Shown in pieces: positions 9,201 through 16,718 of a stretch of DNA of 54,540 bases. The first letter of the stretch is position 1; each line of letters begins with the position of its first letter. The stretch comes from JANMAT01 sp031359995 (GTDB taxonomy: Bacteria > Actinomycetota > Acidimicrobiia > Acidimicrobiales > Ilumatobacteraceae): assembly GCA_031359995.1 (NCBI GenBank), contig JANMAT010000073.1:1-54540 (forward strand), given 5' to 3'. The notes under the pieces were generated by a model that was given only the letters and a program-made list of their open reading frames with translations, was not told the DNA's origin and ran no database searches. The translations under genes were made by a program, and so were the position numbers.

Positions 9201-10706
9201 GCCCATCCGCTCGACACGCTCGTGGCCCGTTACGCCCACACCCATGGCCCGTTCGTCACCGTCGAGGTCGCCCGCCGCTTCGGCATCGCCGAGGAGCGGG
9301 TGGCCGGCGCACTGGCCGGGCTCGAAGCGTCAGGGCGGTTGGTGCGCGGCGAGTTCCGCCCCGACGGTCACGGCCGCGAGTGGTGTGACGCCGACGTGCT
9401 GCGCCAGCTGCGGCGCCGGTCGCTCGCCGCGCTGCGGCGTGAGGTCGAGCCGGTCGACCCGGCCGCCTACGCCCGCTTCCTGCCCCAGTGGCACAACATC
9501 GGCACGAACCGTCGCGGCACCGAGCTGCTGGTGGAAGCGCTCGGGGTGCTGCAGGGCGCCGCCATCGCCGCCAGCGTGCTGGAGACCGACGTGCTGCCGG
9601 CGCGCGTCGCCGGCTACCGCGCCCCCGATCTGGACGCGCTGTGCACCAGCGGCGAGCTGGTGTGGGTCGGCGCCGGTGCACTCGGGTCGGGCGACGGGCG
9701 CCTGCGGCTGTTCTTCCGCGACCAGGTGGCGCTGCTGGCCGACGGCACCGAGGGTGGCGTGGAGCGGCCGTCGGGCGGGCTGCACGAGGCGGTGCGGGCT
9801 CAGCTGGAGCGTTCCGGCGCCTGCTTCTGGAACCAGCTCGTGGCCGCCGCACCCGGCGTCACCGACACCGAGCTGCTCGCCGCACTGTGGGACCTGGTGT
9901 GGGCGGGCGAGGTCACCAACGACTCGCTGGCGCCCGTGCGGGCCGTGGTGGGCGGCGGCGTGGCCAAGCGCACCGGTGCCGCCCGCGCCGGCGCGACCCG
10001 TAGCCGCCCCCGCCCGGGCCGCCTGGCCCGATTGGGCCCGCCGGCGGGCGTGGGCCGCTGGTCGCTGGTGTCGTCGCTCGTCGACGGGCTGCCCACCACG
10101 CCCACCGAGCGCCTGCACGCCCGTACGCTCCAGCTGCTAGAGCGCTACGGCGTGCTCACCCGTGAAGCGGTGCTGGCCGAAGGTCTGCCCGGTGGTTTCG
10201 CCGCGGTGTACGGCGTGCTGAAGGCGCTCGAGGAGCGGGGCCAGGTGCGCCGCGGCTACTTCGTGGCCGGCCAGGGGGCCGCCCAGTTCGCGCTGCCCGG
10301 GGCGGTCGACCGGCTGCGGTCCGAGCGCGAGGTGAACGACCCCGACGAGCTGGTGCCGCTGGTGCTGGCCGCCACCGATCCGGCCCAGCCGTTCGGCGCC
10401 GCCCTGGCGTGGCCCGAGTCGGCCGGCCGGCCGACTCGCGTGGCCGGCGCGCTGGTGGTGAGCGTGGGTGGCGAGCCGGCGGCCTGGCTCGACCGGCGCG
10501 GCCACACGCTGGTCACGTTCCCGAGCGCGCTCACCGACGATCGGTGGGTCGACGCACTGGTGTCGCTGGTGAAGGACGGTCGGGTACGCGCTCTGGAGAT
10601 CCGCAAGATCGACGGCGCCACCATCATCGAGTCGCCCTGGTCGGCCCGCCTGCGAGCCGCGGGCTTCGCCGACGGCTACAAGGGCCTGGTGCTCCGCGGC
10701 GCGTGA
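6222..10706 (+). CDS. lhr: Large helicase-related protein Lhr (DEAD/DEAH-family ATP-dependent helicase)
   Basis: A 1494-residue SF2 helicase, close to the roughly 1500 residues of full-length mycobacterial Lhr. Walker A APTGTGKT is at residues 44-51, the DEIH box near 167, and the SAT motif near 200. The second RecA domain, with the VATSTLELGIDMGAVD and QRVGRAGH motifs, spans about 280-400. The Lhr-core and long C-terminal domains follow (about 430-1490). Lhr is an ATP-dependent 3'-5' translocase that unwinds RNA:DNA hybrids and takes part in DNA repair. The start is the GTG at 6222, since the ORF upstream of it is a shadow of the divergent regulator. A hairpin and a long palindrome follow the stop codon. 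Confidence 0.95.
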   Translation: MDDVLAPFSPAVRAWFSTTFAQPTAPQVKGWPAIATGGHALVCAPTGTGKTLTAFLWGIDRLVTSPLPDKSRRTRILYVSPLRALAFDVEKNLRAPIQGIRLAAERLGEPFTEPVVGLRTGDTPAKERQALLRHPPDLLITTPESLYLMLTSNARQTLAGVEAVIIDEIHALAPTKRGAHLVLSLERLDQVCTRPPQRIGLSATQRPLEEVARFLGGFAEPGRARPVTIVDAGIRKPLEVDVVVPVEDMGELGTPLTGEDAIRSGPATAALAAPLRKSIWPSIYPRILDQILQHRSTIVFCNGRRSAERLAARLNELAAEQGIEALTGDLVKAHHGSLAREQRVIIEDELKRGVLRGLVATSTLELGIDMGAVDLVIQVESPGAVSRGLQRVGRAGHSVGEPSKGTVYPKHRGDLLEATVVVQRMRLGLIEATRYLRNPLDVLAQHIVAMTAMDEWDVGELTALVRRCASFAELTDDVFVNVLDLLAGRYPSEEFSELRPRIVWDRVAGRVRARDGSRRLAVTSGGTIPDRGLFGVFLPDGARVGELDEEMVYESRPGETFLLGASTWRIEDITFERVIVTPAPGEPGKMPFWHGDQPGRPLELGRALGAFVRETRAKGAGAVESLRTGYGLDEWAADNVVKYLAEQAEAAGVVPDDRTIVVERFRDEIGDWRVCILSPFGTPVHAPWAMAMQTRLEDRYGMAVETLWSDDGIVIRLPESADDLPLAEIMLSPDEIDELVTASLPRTSLFSARFRECAARALLLPRRRPDQRTPLWQQRQRAADLLSVAAKYPTFPMLLETTRECLQDVFDVPGLREVLGALQSRRIRMVSVETQKASPFAASLMFSWIAAYMYEGDAPLAERRAAALALDRDLLRELMGAEELRELLDAEVLADVELELQCLAEHRRARTADELHDVLRKVGDLNVAEADVRAADGGATAAWLAALVAERRAAIVRVAGEERYIAAEDASRYRDALGCALPQGLPAAFTEPVAHPLDTLVARYAHTHGPFVTVEVARRFGIAEERVAGALAGLEASGRLVRGEFRPDGHGREWCDADVLRQLRRRSLAALRREVEPVDPAAYARFLPQWHNIGTNRRGTELLVEALGVLQGAAIAASVLETDVLPARVAGYRAPDLDALCTSGELVWVGAGALGSGDGRLRLFFRDQVALLADGTEGGVERPSGGLHEAVRAQLERSGACFWNQLVAAAPGVTDTELLAALWDLVWAGEVTNDSLAPVRAVVGGGVAKRTGAARAGATRSRPRPGRLARLGPPAGVGRWSLVSSLVDGLPTTPTERLHARTLQLLERYGVLTREAVLAEGLPGGFAAVYGVLKALEERGQVRRGYFVAGQGAAQFALPGAVDRLRSEREVNDPDELVPLVLAATDPAQPFGAALAWPESAGRPTRVAGALVVSVGGEPAAWLDRRGHTLVTFPSALTDDRWVDALVSLVKDGRVRALEIRKIDGATIIESPWSARLRAAGFADGYKGLVLRGA

Positions 10707-10707
10707 G

Positions 10708-10724
10708 CCGGTCGGCTCGACCGG
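10708..10724 (+). terminator. Hairpin immediately after lhr
   Basis: CCGGTCG-GCT-CGACCGG, a perfect 7-bp inverted repeat with a 3-nt spacer, starts 2 nt after the lhr stop codon. Confidence 0.5.
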
Positions 10725-10760
10725 GCTCGAGCGCCCCCGGGCGACCTCCGGCGGTTCTCC

Positions 10761-10794
10761 GCACGTTTCGTCTCACATGTGAGACGAGACGTGC
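10761..10794. terminator. 34-nt near-perfect palindrome between convergent genes
   Basis: The central 18 nt (10769-10786, CGTCTCACATGTGAGACG) are a perfect palindrome. The symmetry continues to 10761 and 10794 with a single mismatch that would be a G-U pair in RNA. It lies 55 nt after lhr and upstream of the end of the convergent membrane-protein gene, so it may be a bidirectional terminator. A protein-binding site is an alternative. Confidence 0.55.
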
Positions 10795-11057
10795 TCAGAA
10801 CCAGGTTCCGGCCGGCCGATGGGTCGAAAGCCGTCGGCGGGCGGGCCGGGCTGGCCACGCTGGGCGGGTTCCGGCCCGGGCGGGCCCGGGTGCGATGGCG
10901 GGACGGTGGCGACGATGCCCGGGCGATGGCGGCCCACGTCGCCACGAGCGCCAGGCTGCCCATGACCTCGAGGTGATGGCGAGCCCAGCGGGGAGCGCCG
11001 TGGCGTCGGCCTCGGTGGCCTCGCGGCGCACGGCGCTGCTGAACATCGCGTCGCGGC
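10795..11057. other. Non-coding stretch without recognisable content
   Basis: This GC-rich 263-bp stretch between convergent genes has short ORFs on both strands, but none resembles a known protein or has a ribosome-binding site. I see no RNA gene or repeat in it. Confidence 0.5.
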
Positions 11058-11867
11058 TCACGCCGTCCGCCGCGCGAGCGTGCGGGCCCAGGCCTGGGCG
11101 CCCGCCGCGGTCCACGGCCGGCGGGCCAGGTACGGCCGATCGTCGGTGGGCCAGGTGACGGCGCGCCAGTGGCCGTCGCCGGCCACGAACGCGTCGCCGG
11201 GCTTGGCGGCGCGGGCGTGGTGGTGCAGCGACCACACGGCGCCGGGGCGGTCGCCGAAGTGCAGCACCGTCCGGTGGTCGCCCCGGCCGAGCAACCGGTG
11301 GCCGAGCCCCATGATGCGCGTTCGGTGCCAGCCGTGCCGGGTCAAGCGGTGCACGGCGACGCCGTAGCCGAGCAGCACGAGGCTCTCGGCGGCAGCGAGG
11401 CCGGTCAGCAGAGCGCCGAGGCCGGTGACGACGGTCGCCTTGTCGTTGTCGGTGACGTCGGTGCGGGTGCGGGCGTGGCGATGATCGGCCGGGTCGTACC
11501 AGACGTCGACCGGCTCGCCGCGCGTGTAGGCCATGGCGACCCCGCCGAACGTCAGCGTGATCGGCTCGCCCGTGGCCGGGTCGACGACCACGATGTCGAC
11601 ATCGGTGTGGTCGACCCCCTTGACGACGTGGGTGACGGTGAGGTCGACGACCTGCCCGGTGGCGTGGGCGCCGGTGCGCAGCAGCTCACCGCGCCACCGC
11701 GACTCGTAGCGGGCGAGCACCAGCAGGGCGAGGCAGGCGACGCCGGTGACGGCCAGGCCGGTGCTCGACCAGCGCAGGCGACGCAGGGTCCAGGCGTCGG
11801 CCCGGTCGATCACGTCGGCCTCGCGCCGACGGTCGATCTCGTCGGCCGTCTCGGCGTGCTCCGTCAC
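11058..11867 (-). CDS. Membrane protein with DUF3592-like region
   Basis: A 269-residue protein of unknown function. A charged N-terminus (about 1-40) precedes a first membrane segment near 42-58 (VTGVACLALLVLA). An extracytoplasmic region of about 100 residues contains a GQVVDLTVTHVVKG...VDVWYDPADHRHARTRTD pattern, seen in pieces, which resembles DUF3592 proteins. A second membrane segment lies near 150-175, followed by a basic cytosolic tail. An ATG at 11903 opens the frame, but GAGGGG lies 6 nt before the GTG at 11867, so I prefer the later start. The gene is monocistronic and convergent to lhr. No role is proposed. Confidence 0.6.
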   Translation of the reverse strand: MTEHAETADEIDRRREADVIDRADAWTLRRLRWSSTGLAVTGVACLALLVLARYESRWRGELLRTGAHATGQVVDLTVTHVVKGVDHTDVDIVVVDPATGEPITLTFGGVAMAYTRGEPVDVWYDPADHRHARTRTDVTDNDKATVVTGLGALLTGLAAAESLVLLGYGVAVHRLTRHGWHRTRIMGLGHRLLGRGDHRTVLHFGDRPGAVWSLHHHARAAKPGDAFVAGDGHWRAVTWPTDDRPYLARRPWTAAGAQAWARTLARRTA

Positions 11868-12010
11868 CGCCGACCCCTCGCCCGCATCCACGAGGGTGAG
11901 CATGCGCCCCCGCCGGCGGGCGGGGCAACGGCGCTGACGCCGTCTTGACGGCGCGACGGGCGCGCCCGTCGACGACGCGGGGAACCCTGTCGCCGCTCAC
12001 GCGGAGTCAC

Positions 12011-12016
12011 TACGAT
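12011..12016 (+). promoter_or_regulatory. Putative -10 box TACGAT of the L,D-transpeptidase gene
   Basis: TACGAT overlaps the first possible ATG (12015), which makes that ATG an unlikely start. It points to transcription starting near 12023-12024, just before the ATG at 12027. Confidence 0.4.
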
Positions 12017-12026
12017 GCTCCGCTTG

Positions 12027-13028
12027 ATGCGGGTGAGTCGGCTGGTGCTCGTGGCTGTCGGCCTTCTGTCGGCCTGCGGGGCCAACGGTGGCTCGACCGC
12101 GCGCGACGGGGCGGCCGACGCCAGCGCGGTCGACACCGTGTTCGAGACCCCGGTCGGCAGCGGCGTCGGCGACGGCGGTCCCACCTCGGCCACCACCACG
12201 ACCCTGGCCGGCGACGGTGCCGAGGCGGGCGTGTCGACGCTGGCCCCCGACACCACGCCGAGCACCGGGCTGTCCACGCTCACGCGCTCGCTCGGCCCGG
12301 GTGACCAGGGCCCCGACGTGCTGGCCCTGCAGCAGCGCCTGAACGACCTGCACTTCGATGTGAAGACACCCGACGGCTACTGGGGCCCGAACACGTCGCG
12401 CGCCATCTGGGCCTACGAGCAGGTCGTCATGGGCCGCTCGCGCGACCAGGTCACCGGCCACGTGACCCCCGAGATGTGGCAGCGGCTGCAGGGTCCACTC
12501 GACCTGACTCCGCTGCGGCCCACGGCCACCGCCAGCCACGTGGAGGTGTTCCTGCCCCAGCAGGCGTTGGTGGTGTTCGTGGACGGCAAAGTGCGCCTCA
12601 TCAGCCACATCTCCTCGGGCAGCGGCGAGGAGTGGTGCGCCTACCCGCGCAACGTGCCGGCCTACGTGGGTGCCACCACGACCACGCTGCCCAAGGGCCA
12701 GCGGCTCAAGCGGGTGTGCGGCGAATCGGTCACGCCGGGCGGCGTGTTCAAGGTGTACCGCAAGGAGAAGGACTGGTGGGAGATCCCCCTCGGGAAGGTC
12801 TACAACCCCATCTACTTCAACGGCGGCATCGCCATCCACGGCTATCAGGACGTGCCGTTCAAGCCGGCGTCGCACGGTTGCATCCGGGTGCCGATGCACA
12901 TCGCGGAGTACCTGCCCGACCTGTTGAAGTACCAGGACGACGTGTTCGTGTGGGACGGCGTGAAGGAACCCGAGGACTACGGCGCCCAGAAGGCCCCGCC
13001 CGACAAGCCCGACCCCACCGACACCTGA
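12027..13028 (+). CDS. L,D-transpeptidase lipoprotein with peptidoglycan-binding domain
   Basis: A predicted lipoprotein of 333 residues that cross-links peptidoglycan through 3-3 bonds. The N-terminus MRVSRLVLVAVGLLSAC is a lipoprotein signal with lipobox LSAC. A low-complexity Thr/Ala linker follows. A PG_binding_1 domain spans about 90-155 (LGPGDQGPDVLALQQRLNDL...GYWGPNTSRAIWAYE in parts). A YkuD catalytic domain spans about 165-315, with IAIHGYQ and the signature SHGCIRV, the nucleophile being a cysteine near residue 285. All key residues are present. The ATG at 12015 would add four residues but collides with the -10 box. A terminator follows. Confidence 0.92.
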   Translation: MRVSRLVLVAVGLLSACGANGGSTARDGAADASAVDTVFETPVGSGVGDGGPTSATTTTLAGDGAEAGVSTLAPDTTPSTGLSTLTRSLGPGDQGPDVLALQQRLNDLHFDVKTPDGYWGPNTSRAIWAYEQVVMGRSRDQVTGHVTPEMWQRLQGPLDLTPLRPTATASHVEVFLPQQALVVFVDGKVRLISHISSGSGEEWCAYPRNVPAYVGATTTTLPKGQRLKRVCGESVTPGGVFKVYRKEKDWWEIPLGKVYNPIYFNGGIAIHGYQDVPFKPASHGCIRVPMHIAEYLPDLLKYQDDVFVWDGVKEPEDYGAQKAPPDKPDPTDT

Positions 13029-13046
13029 ACCCCCGCGGACTGATGA

Positions 13047-13075
13047 CCCGAGGCCCCCGTTCCGGGGCTTTCGGG
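13047..13075 (+). terminator. Terminator hairpin after the L,D-transpeptidase gene
   Basis: CCCGA and TCGGG enclose GCCCC-CGTTCC-GGGGC, giving a stem of about 10 bp with small bulges 18 nt after the stop codon. A short T-run lies in the 3' arm. Confidence 0.55.
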
Positions 13076-13162
13076 CTCCCGGTCGCCGGCATCGGCGCAG
13101 GTCACGCGGGGTGCTCGCGCTGACCGCGCGAAGTGGTCCACCATCCGCGCGAGGGGTGTTCG

Positions 13163-13168
13163 TATCCT
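13163..13168 (+). promoter_or_regulatory. Putative -10 box TATCCT of the nei2-like gene
   Basis: TATCCT ends 7 nt before the GTG at 13176 with no ribosome-binding site between, the leaderless arrangement. Confidence 0.5.
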
Positions 13169-13175
13169 GGGACCC

Positions 13176-14222
13176 GTGCCGGAAGGTGACACCATCTACC
13201 GCACAGCGACGGCCCTGCGGGCGGCGCTGCTCGGCAAGCCCCTGGTGTCGTTCGACGCGCCCCGCCACCGTGGTCTCGTGCCGCGTCCGAACGCGGTGGT
13301 CGAACGGGTCGCATCCCACGGCAAGCACATCGAGATCGGCTTCGACGACGGCATCGTCCTGCACACCCACATGCGGATGACCGGCTCGTGGCACCTGTAC
13401 CGCACCGGCGAGCACTGGCGTCGCTCGGTCAGCCAGATGCGGGTGGCGCTCGAGGTCGCCGGTTGGAAGGCCGTGTGCTTCAACGCGCCGGTGGTGGAGG
13501 TGTACCGGTCACGTGAGACGAGCCGGCATCCGGGCCTCGGTTCCCTCGGACCCGACCTGGTGCTCGCCGACGCCGACATCCTGGAGTGCGTCGCCCGCAT
13601 CGAGCGCTACTGCTACCAGGGCACCACCGTGGCCGAGCTGCTGCTCGACCAGCGCATCGCCTGCGGCGTGGGCAACGTCTACAAGTCGGAGGTGCTGTGG
13701 GCGTGCGAGGTGCACCCGAGCACCACTGTGGAAGCCCTCTCGATCGACCAGCGCTACCGGCTCATCGAGCTGGCTTCGCGGATGCTGCAGGCCAACCTGG
13801 AGCACACCGCACGCATCACCACCACCGACACGCCCGGCGGCCTCGCCGTCTACGGGCGCACCGGCAAGCCCTGTCTGCGCTGCGGCCAACCGATCCAGGT
13901 GCGCAAGCACGGTGAGCAGGCCCGGGTCACGTACTTCTGCGCCGGTTGCCAACTGCTGCTCGGACGCCCGGACGTGGCGCCGCCGCTCGAAGAGCAGGGC
14001 TCCACGCTGCCCGAGGGGGCCATCGACGACGTCGCCTGGGTCGATGACGACGACGTCGGCGACGACCGGCCCACGCCGCCCGACGACGATGCCGGCGGCC
14101 CGCTGGCCCGTCGCCGACCGGCGGTCGACCGCCCGGCCCGCCGTGACGACCGCCGTCGCCCGGCGGCCAGGCCACTGCGCTACGTCGACCCGTTGTTGGC
14201 CCGGCGCGCCGCGTCCGAGTAG
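13176..14222 (+). CDS. nei2: Endonuclease VIII-like DNA glycosylase/AP lyase (Nei2 type, Fpg/Nei family)
   Basis: A base-excision-repair glycosylase that removes oxidised bases and cleaves the abasic site. It starts with GTG, giving the essential MPEGD: proline 2 is the nucleophile and glutamate 3 the general acid. Lysine 50 in HGKHIEI is also conserved. The H2TH region around 155-180 includes ACGVGNVYKSEVLW. The C-terminal zinc finger has cysteines at 233, 236, 255 and 258. The MPEGDTIYRT start and sequence style resemble mycobacterial Nei2 more than Fpg. A charged tail of about 85 residues rich in Asp, Arg and Pro follows the zinc finger; the usual length is 255-290 residues. It is probably disordered. 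Confidence 0.9.
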   Translation: MPEGDTIYRTATALRAALLGKPLVSFDAPRHRGLVPRPNAVVERVASHGKHIEIGFDDGIVLHTHMRMTGSWHLYRTGEHWRRSVSQMRVALEVAGWKAVCFNAPVVEVYRSRETSRHPGLGSLGPDLVLADADILECVARIERYCYQGTTVAELLLDQRIACGVGNVYKSEVLWACEVHPSTTVEALSIDQRYRLIELASRMLQANLEHTARITTTDTPGGLAVYGRTGKPCLRCGQPIQVRKHGEQARVTYFCAGCQLLLGRPDVAPPLEEQGSTLPEGAIDDVAWVDDDDVGDDRPTPPDDDAGGPLARRRPAVDRPARRDDRRRPAARPLRYVDPLLARRAASE

Positions 14223-14232
14223 CCCGTCGGCC

Positions 14233-14238
14233 TAGCCT
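14233..14238 (+). promoter_or_regulatory. Putative -10 box TAGCCT of the O-antigen-ligase-like gene
   Basis: TAGCCT ends 7 nt before the GTG at 14246. The gene follows nei2 by only 23 nt, so this could give it separate leaderless expression. Confidence 0.4.
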
Positions 14239-14245
14239 CCGGCCC

Positions 14246-16084
14246 GTGAGGGCACCGGGATGGGTGGTGCTGCCGGCGCTGGTGCCGGTGGCCGCGGTGG
14301 CGGCGGTGGACCCCGGCGGGTACGCGCCGTTCGGTTCGGCCAAGTGGCTCGCCGTCACGGTGCTCGTGCTCGCCGCCGCGGCGGTGGCCCTGGCCCGCGG
14401 GGCGGTCGTGGCGGAGCGCCGCACGCTGTGGCTGTGGGTCGCGCTGCTGGGCTGGGTCACGTTGAGCGCACTGGTCGGGCTCGACCGCTGGTACGCGCTG
14501 CTGGGCACGCCCGAGCGCCATGCCGGCGTCGTGCTGTGGGTGTTGTGCGCCCTCGCGTTCGTGGTCGGCCAGCGGGCCGCGGTCGACGGGGCGCGCCCGT
14601 TGGCCTACGGCGCCACGATGGCGGCCGGTGTGGTGGGCCTGTACTCGGTGGTGGAACTGGTGTGGCGGGCGCCGGTGCGCACCGACGCGGTGAGCACGCG
14701 CCTGGGTGGACCGTTCGGGTCGGCCGCCTTCCTGGGGGCGGCCTGCTGCCTGCTGGGGCCGCCGGCGCTGGGCGTGGTCTTCGACGGTGGGTCGTCGCGC
14801 CGCTGGCGCGTCGGTGGCGCCGTGGCGGCGGCGGGATGTGTGGTGGCGTTGGCCGGCAGCGGTACGCGTGGCGCCTGGCTGGCCGCCGTCGTCGTGGCCG
14901 TGGTGGTCGGCTTGTCGCGCAGGGGCCGCGACCGTGGACGGTTCGCGCTCGGCGTCGCCGCCGCGCTCATGGTTGCAGTTGCAACCATCGGCGTGCTGGC
15001 TGCCCGTCGCGACGGTGCCACGCCGCTCAGCCGGGCCACGCCGGCGGCGGCCCGACTCGACGAGTGGCGCGTCGCGCTCCGTGTCATCGCCCGCCGGCCG
15101 GTGAGCGGCACCGGCCCCGAGGGCTACCGCGTCGAGTTCCCGCGCCAGGTCGACGCGGCCTACGAGCGGGCCTACGGACGGGCGGTGATCCCCGACCGGG
15201 CCCACGACGTGGTGCTCGACGTGGCCGCCACCATCGGGCTGCCCGGTCTGGCGTTGGTGTTGGCGTTGGCCGCGCTGGTGGGTCGCTCGGTGGTGCGGGT
15301 CGTGCGCCGGGGCGACAGCCTGGCGGTGGGACTGGCCGCCGGCGTGCTCGCCTACGCGGTGCAGCAGGCGGTGTTGTTCCCGCTGGCCGAACTGGAACCG
15401 ACCGCGTGGCTGGCGGCCGGTGTGGTGGTCGCCATCGACACCGCGGCCACCGGCCGGGCGACCGTGTCGCTCGGTGCGGCCCTGCGCCGCCCGCTGGTGG
15501 TGCTGGCTGCCGGCCTGGCCGCGGTGGCGCTGGCCGCCGGCGGGCTCGACCTGGCCGCCGACCGCGCCCTGCACCGGTGGGCCCGGGCCACGGACCCGGT
15601 TGCTGGGGCCGTTGATGCCCGCCGGGCGGCGCGGCTCCGCCCCGATCAGCTCCGCTACCGCATCGCCGCGGCGAGGGCGGCAGCGGGGACGGGCGACCCC
15701 GCCGGCGCCGCCCGCCAGCTGGCGGCGGCCTCCTCATGGTCGCGGCGCGAGCCCGCCCTGGTGGTGGAACGGGCCCAGCTCGTCGGCACCGCGGCGGCGT
15801 GGCGGGCCGCACTGGCGTCCGACCCGCGGCGGGCGTCCTCGTGGTTGCAGCTCGGCCTGGCCGCGGCGCGCGAGGGCGACCTGGCCACCGCTCGCGCGGC
15901 CTGGACGCAGGCTCAGGACCTGGCGCCGCGCGACCCGGCGCCGTCGTTGGACCTGGCCCGCCTGGCGCTCGACGAGGGCCGCGCGGTCGACGCGGTGGTC
16001 GCCCTCGGGGCGGCCCGTCGCATCGCCCCGGCCGACCCCCGGCTCGAGCCGTTGGCCGCCGAGCTCGCCGCCCGGAGCGGCTGA
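14246..16084 (+). CDS. O-antigen ligase/polymerase-like membrane protein with TPR-like tail
   Basis: A 612-residue polytopic membrane protein. About ten to twelve hydrophobic segments span residues 1-435. A Wzy_C-like periplasmic signature, with GTGPEGYRVEF and then RAHDVVLDVAATIGLPG, lies near 290-335. This is the pattern of O-antigen ligases and polymerases of the WaaL/RfaL superfamily. The last 170 residues are Ala/Arg-rich helical repeats that look like tetratricopeptide repeats (for example AREGDLATARAAWTQAQDLAPRDP). Proteins of this build join or polymerise glycan chains on the outer face of the membrane. It precedes the ECF sigma factor by 7 nt, so the three genes may form one operon, tying glycan assembly to envelope regulation. 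Confidence 0.75.
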   Translation: MRAPGWVVLPALVPVAAVAAVDPGGYAPFGSAKWLAVTVLVLAAAAVALARGAVVAERRTLWLWVALLGWVTLSALVGLDRWYALLGTPERHAGVVLWVLCALAFVVGQRAAVDGARPLAYGATMAAGVVGLYSVVELVWRAPVRTDAVSTRLGGPFGSAAFLGAACCLLGPPALGVVFDGGSSRRWRVGGAVAAAGCVVALAGSGTRGAWLAAVVVAVVVGLSRRGRDRGRFALGVAAALMVAVATIGVLAARRDGATPLSRATPAAARLDEWRVALRVIARRPVSGTGPEGYRVEFPRQVDAAYERAYGRAVIPDRAHDVVLDVAATIGLPGLALVLALAALVGRSVVRVVRRGDSLAVGLAAGVLAYAVQQAVLFPLAELEPTAWLAAGVVVAIDTAATGRATVSLGAALRRPLVVLAAGLAAVALAAGGLDLAADRALHRWARATDPVAGAVDARRAARLRPDQLRYRIAAARAAAGTGDPAGAARQLAAASSWSRREPALVVERAQLVGTAAAWRAALASDPRRASSWLQLGLAAAREGDLATARAAWTQAQDLAPRDPAPSLDLARLALDEGRAVDAVVALGAARRIAPADPRLEPLAAELAARSG

Positions 16085-16091
16085 GACGAAG

Positions 16092-16718
16092 ATGGAACCT
16101 GATCGGCCTCCCGGGCGTCTGCCGAGCGTGGATTCATTCGGGCTGACCACGGGCGAGGTCCCCATCGTGCCGACCTGGGTGGTGCCGACGTCGATGGCGG
16201 CGGTGCCGATGGAACCCGACGCGGTCATGGCCGCGGCGTGGGCGGGCTTCGCCGACTTCTACCGGGCCGAGCGTCCGGGGCTCACACGGGCGCTGGCGCT
16301 GACCATCGGCGACGTCGACCTTGCCACCGAAGCGGTGGACGAGGCGATGACGCGAGCCTACCAGCGCTGGCGGACCGTCGAGGCGATGCGCAACCCCACG
16401 GGCTGGGTCTACCGAGTGGCGCTGAACTGGTCGCGCTCGGTGCTGCGGACGCGGCGTCGGCGCGAGGCCCAGCCGCAGTTCGAGCGCGAGGCGGTCGACC
16501 TCGGCCACGAACCGGCCGACCCGGCCGTGCGGCGGGCCCTGGACGCGCTCGACGTGAAGCACCGTGCCGTCGTGGTGTGCCGCTACTTCCTCGGCCTCTC
16601 CGAGGACGAGACGGCACAGGCGTTGGCGATCCGCCCGGGCACGGCCAAGAGCCGGCTGCACCGGGCTTCGAAGCAACTGCGGGTCGAACTGGGCCCGCTG
16701 CGAGAGGACGACGCATGA
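16092..16718 (+). CDS. ECF-type (SigE-family) RNA polymerase sigma factor
   Basis: A 208-residue extracytoplasmic-function sigma factor. After an N-terminal extension of about 40 residues, region 2 spans about 45-115 (FADFYRAERPGLTRALALTIGDVDLATEAVDEAMTRAYQRW, in parts) and region 4 about 145-205. Region 4 contains HRAVVVCRYFLGLSEDETAQAL and the helix-turn-helix GTAKSRLHRASKQLR. It directs RNA polymerase to a small regulon, usually for envelope or stress functions. Start ATGs further in (16197, 16212, 16230) cannot be excluded. Its stop overlaps the next gene's ATG, the arrangement typical for a sigma factor and its membrane anti-sigma partner. Confidence 0.9.
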   Translation: MEPDRPPGRLPSVDSFGLTTGEVPIVPTWVVPTSMAAVPMEPDAVMAAAWAGFADFYRAERPGLTRALALTIGDVDLATEAVDEAMTRAYQRWRTVEAMRNPTGWVYRVALNWSRSVLRTRRRREAQPQFEREAVDLGHEPADPAVRRALDALDVKHRAVVVCRYFLGLSEDETAQALAIRPGTAKSRLHRASKQLRVELGPLREDDA

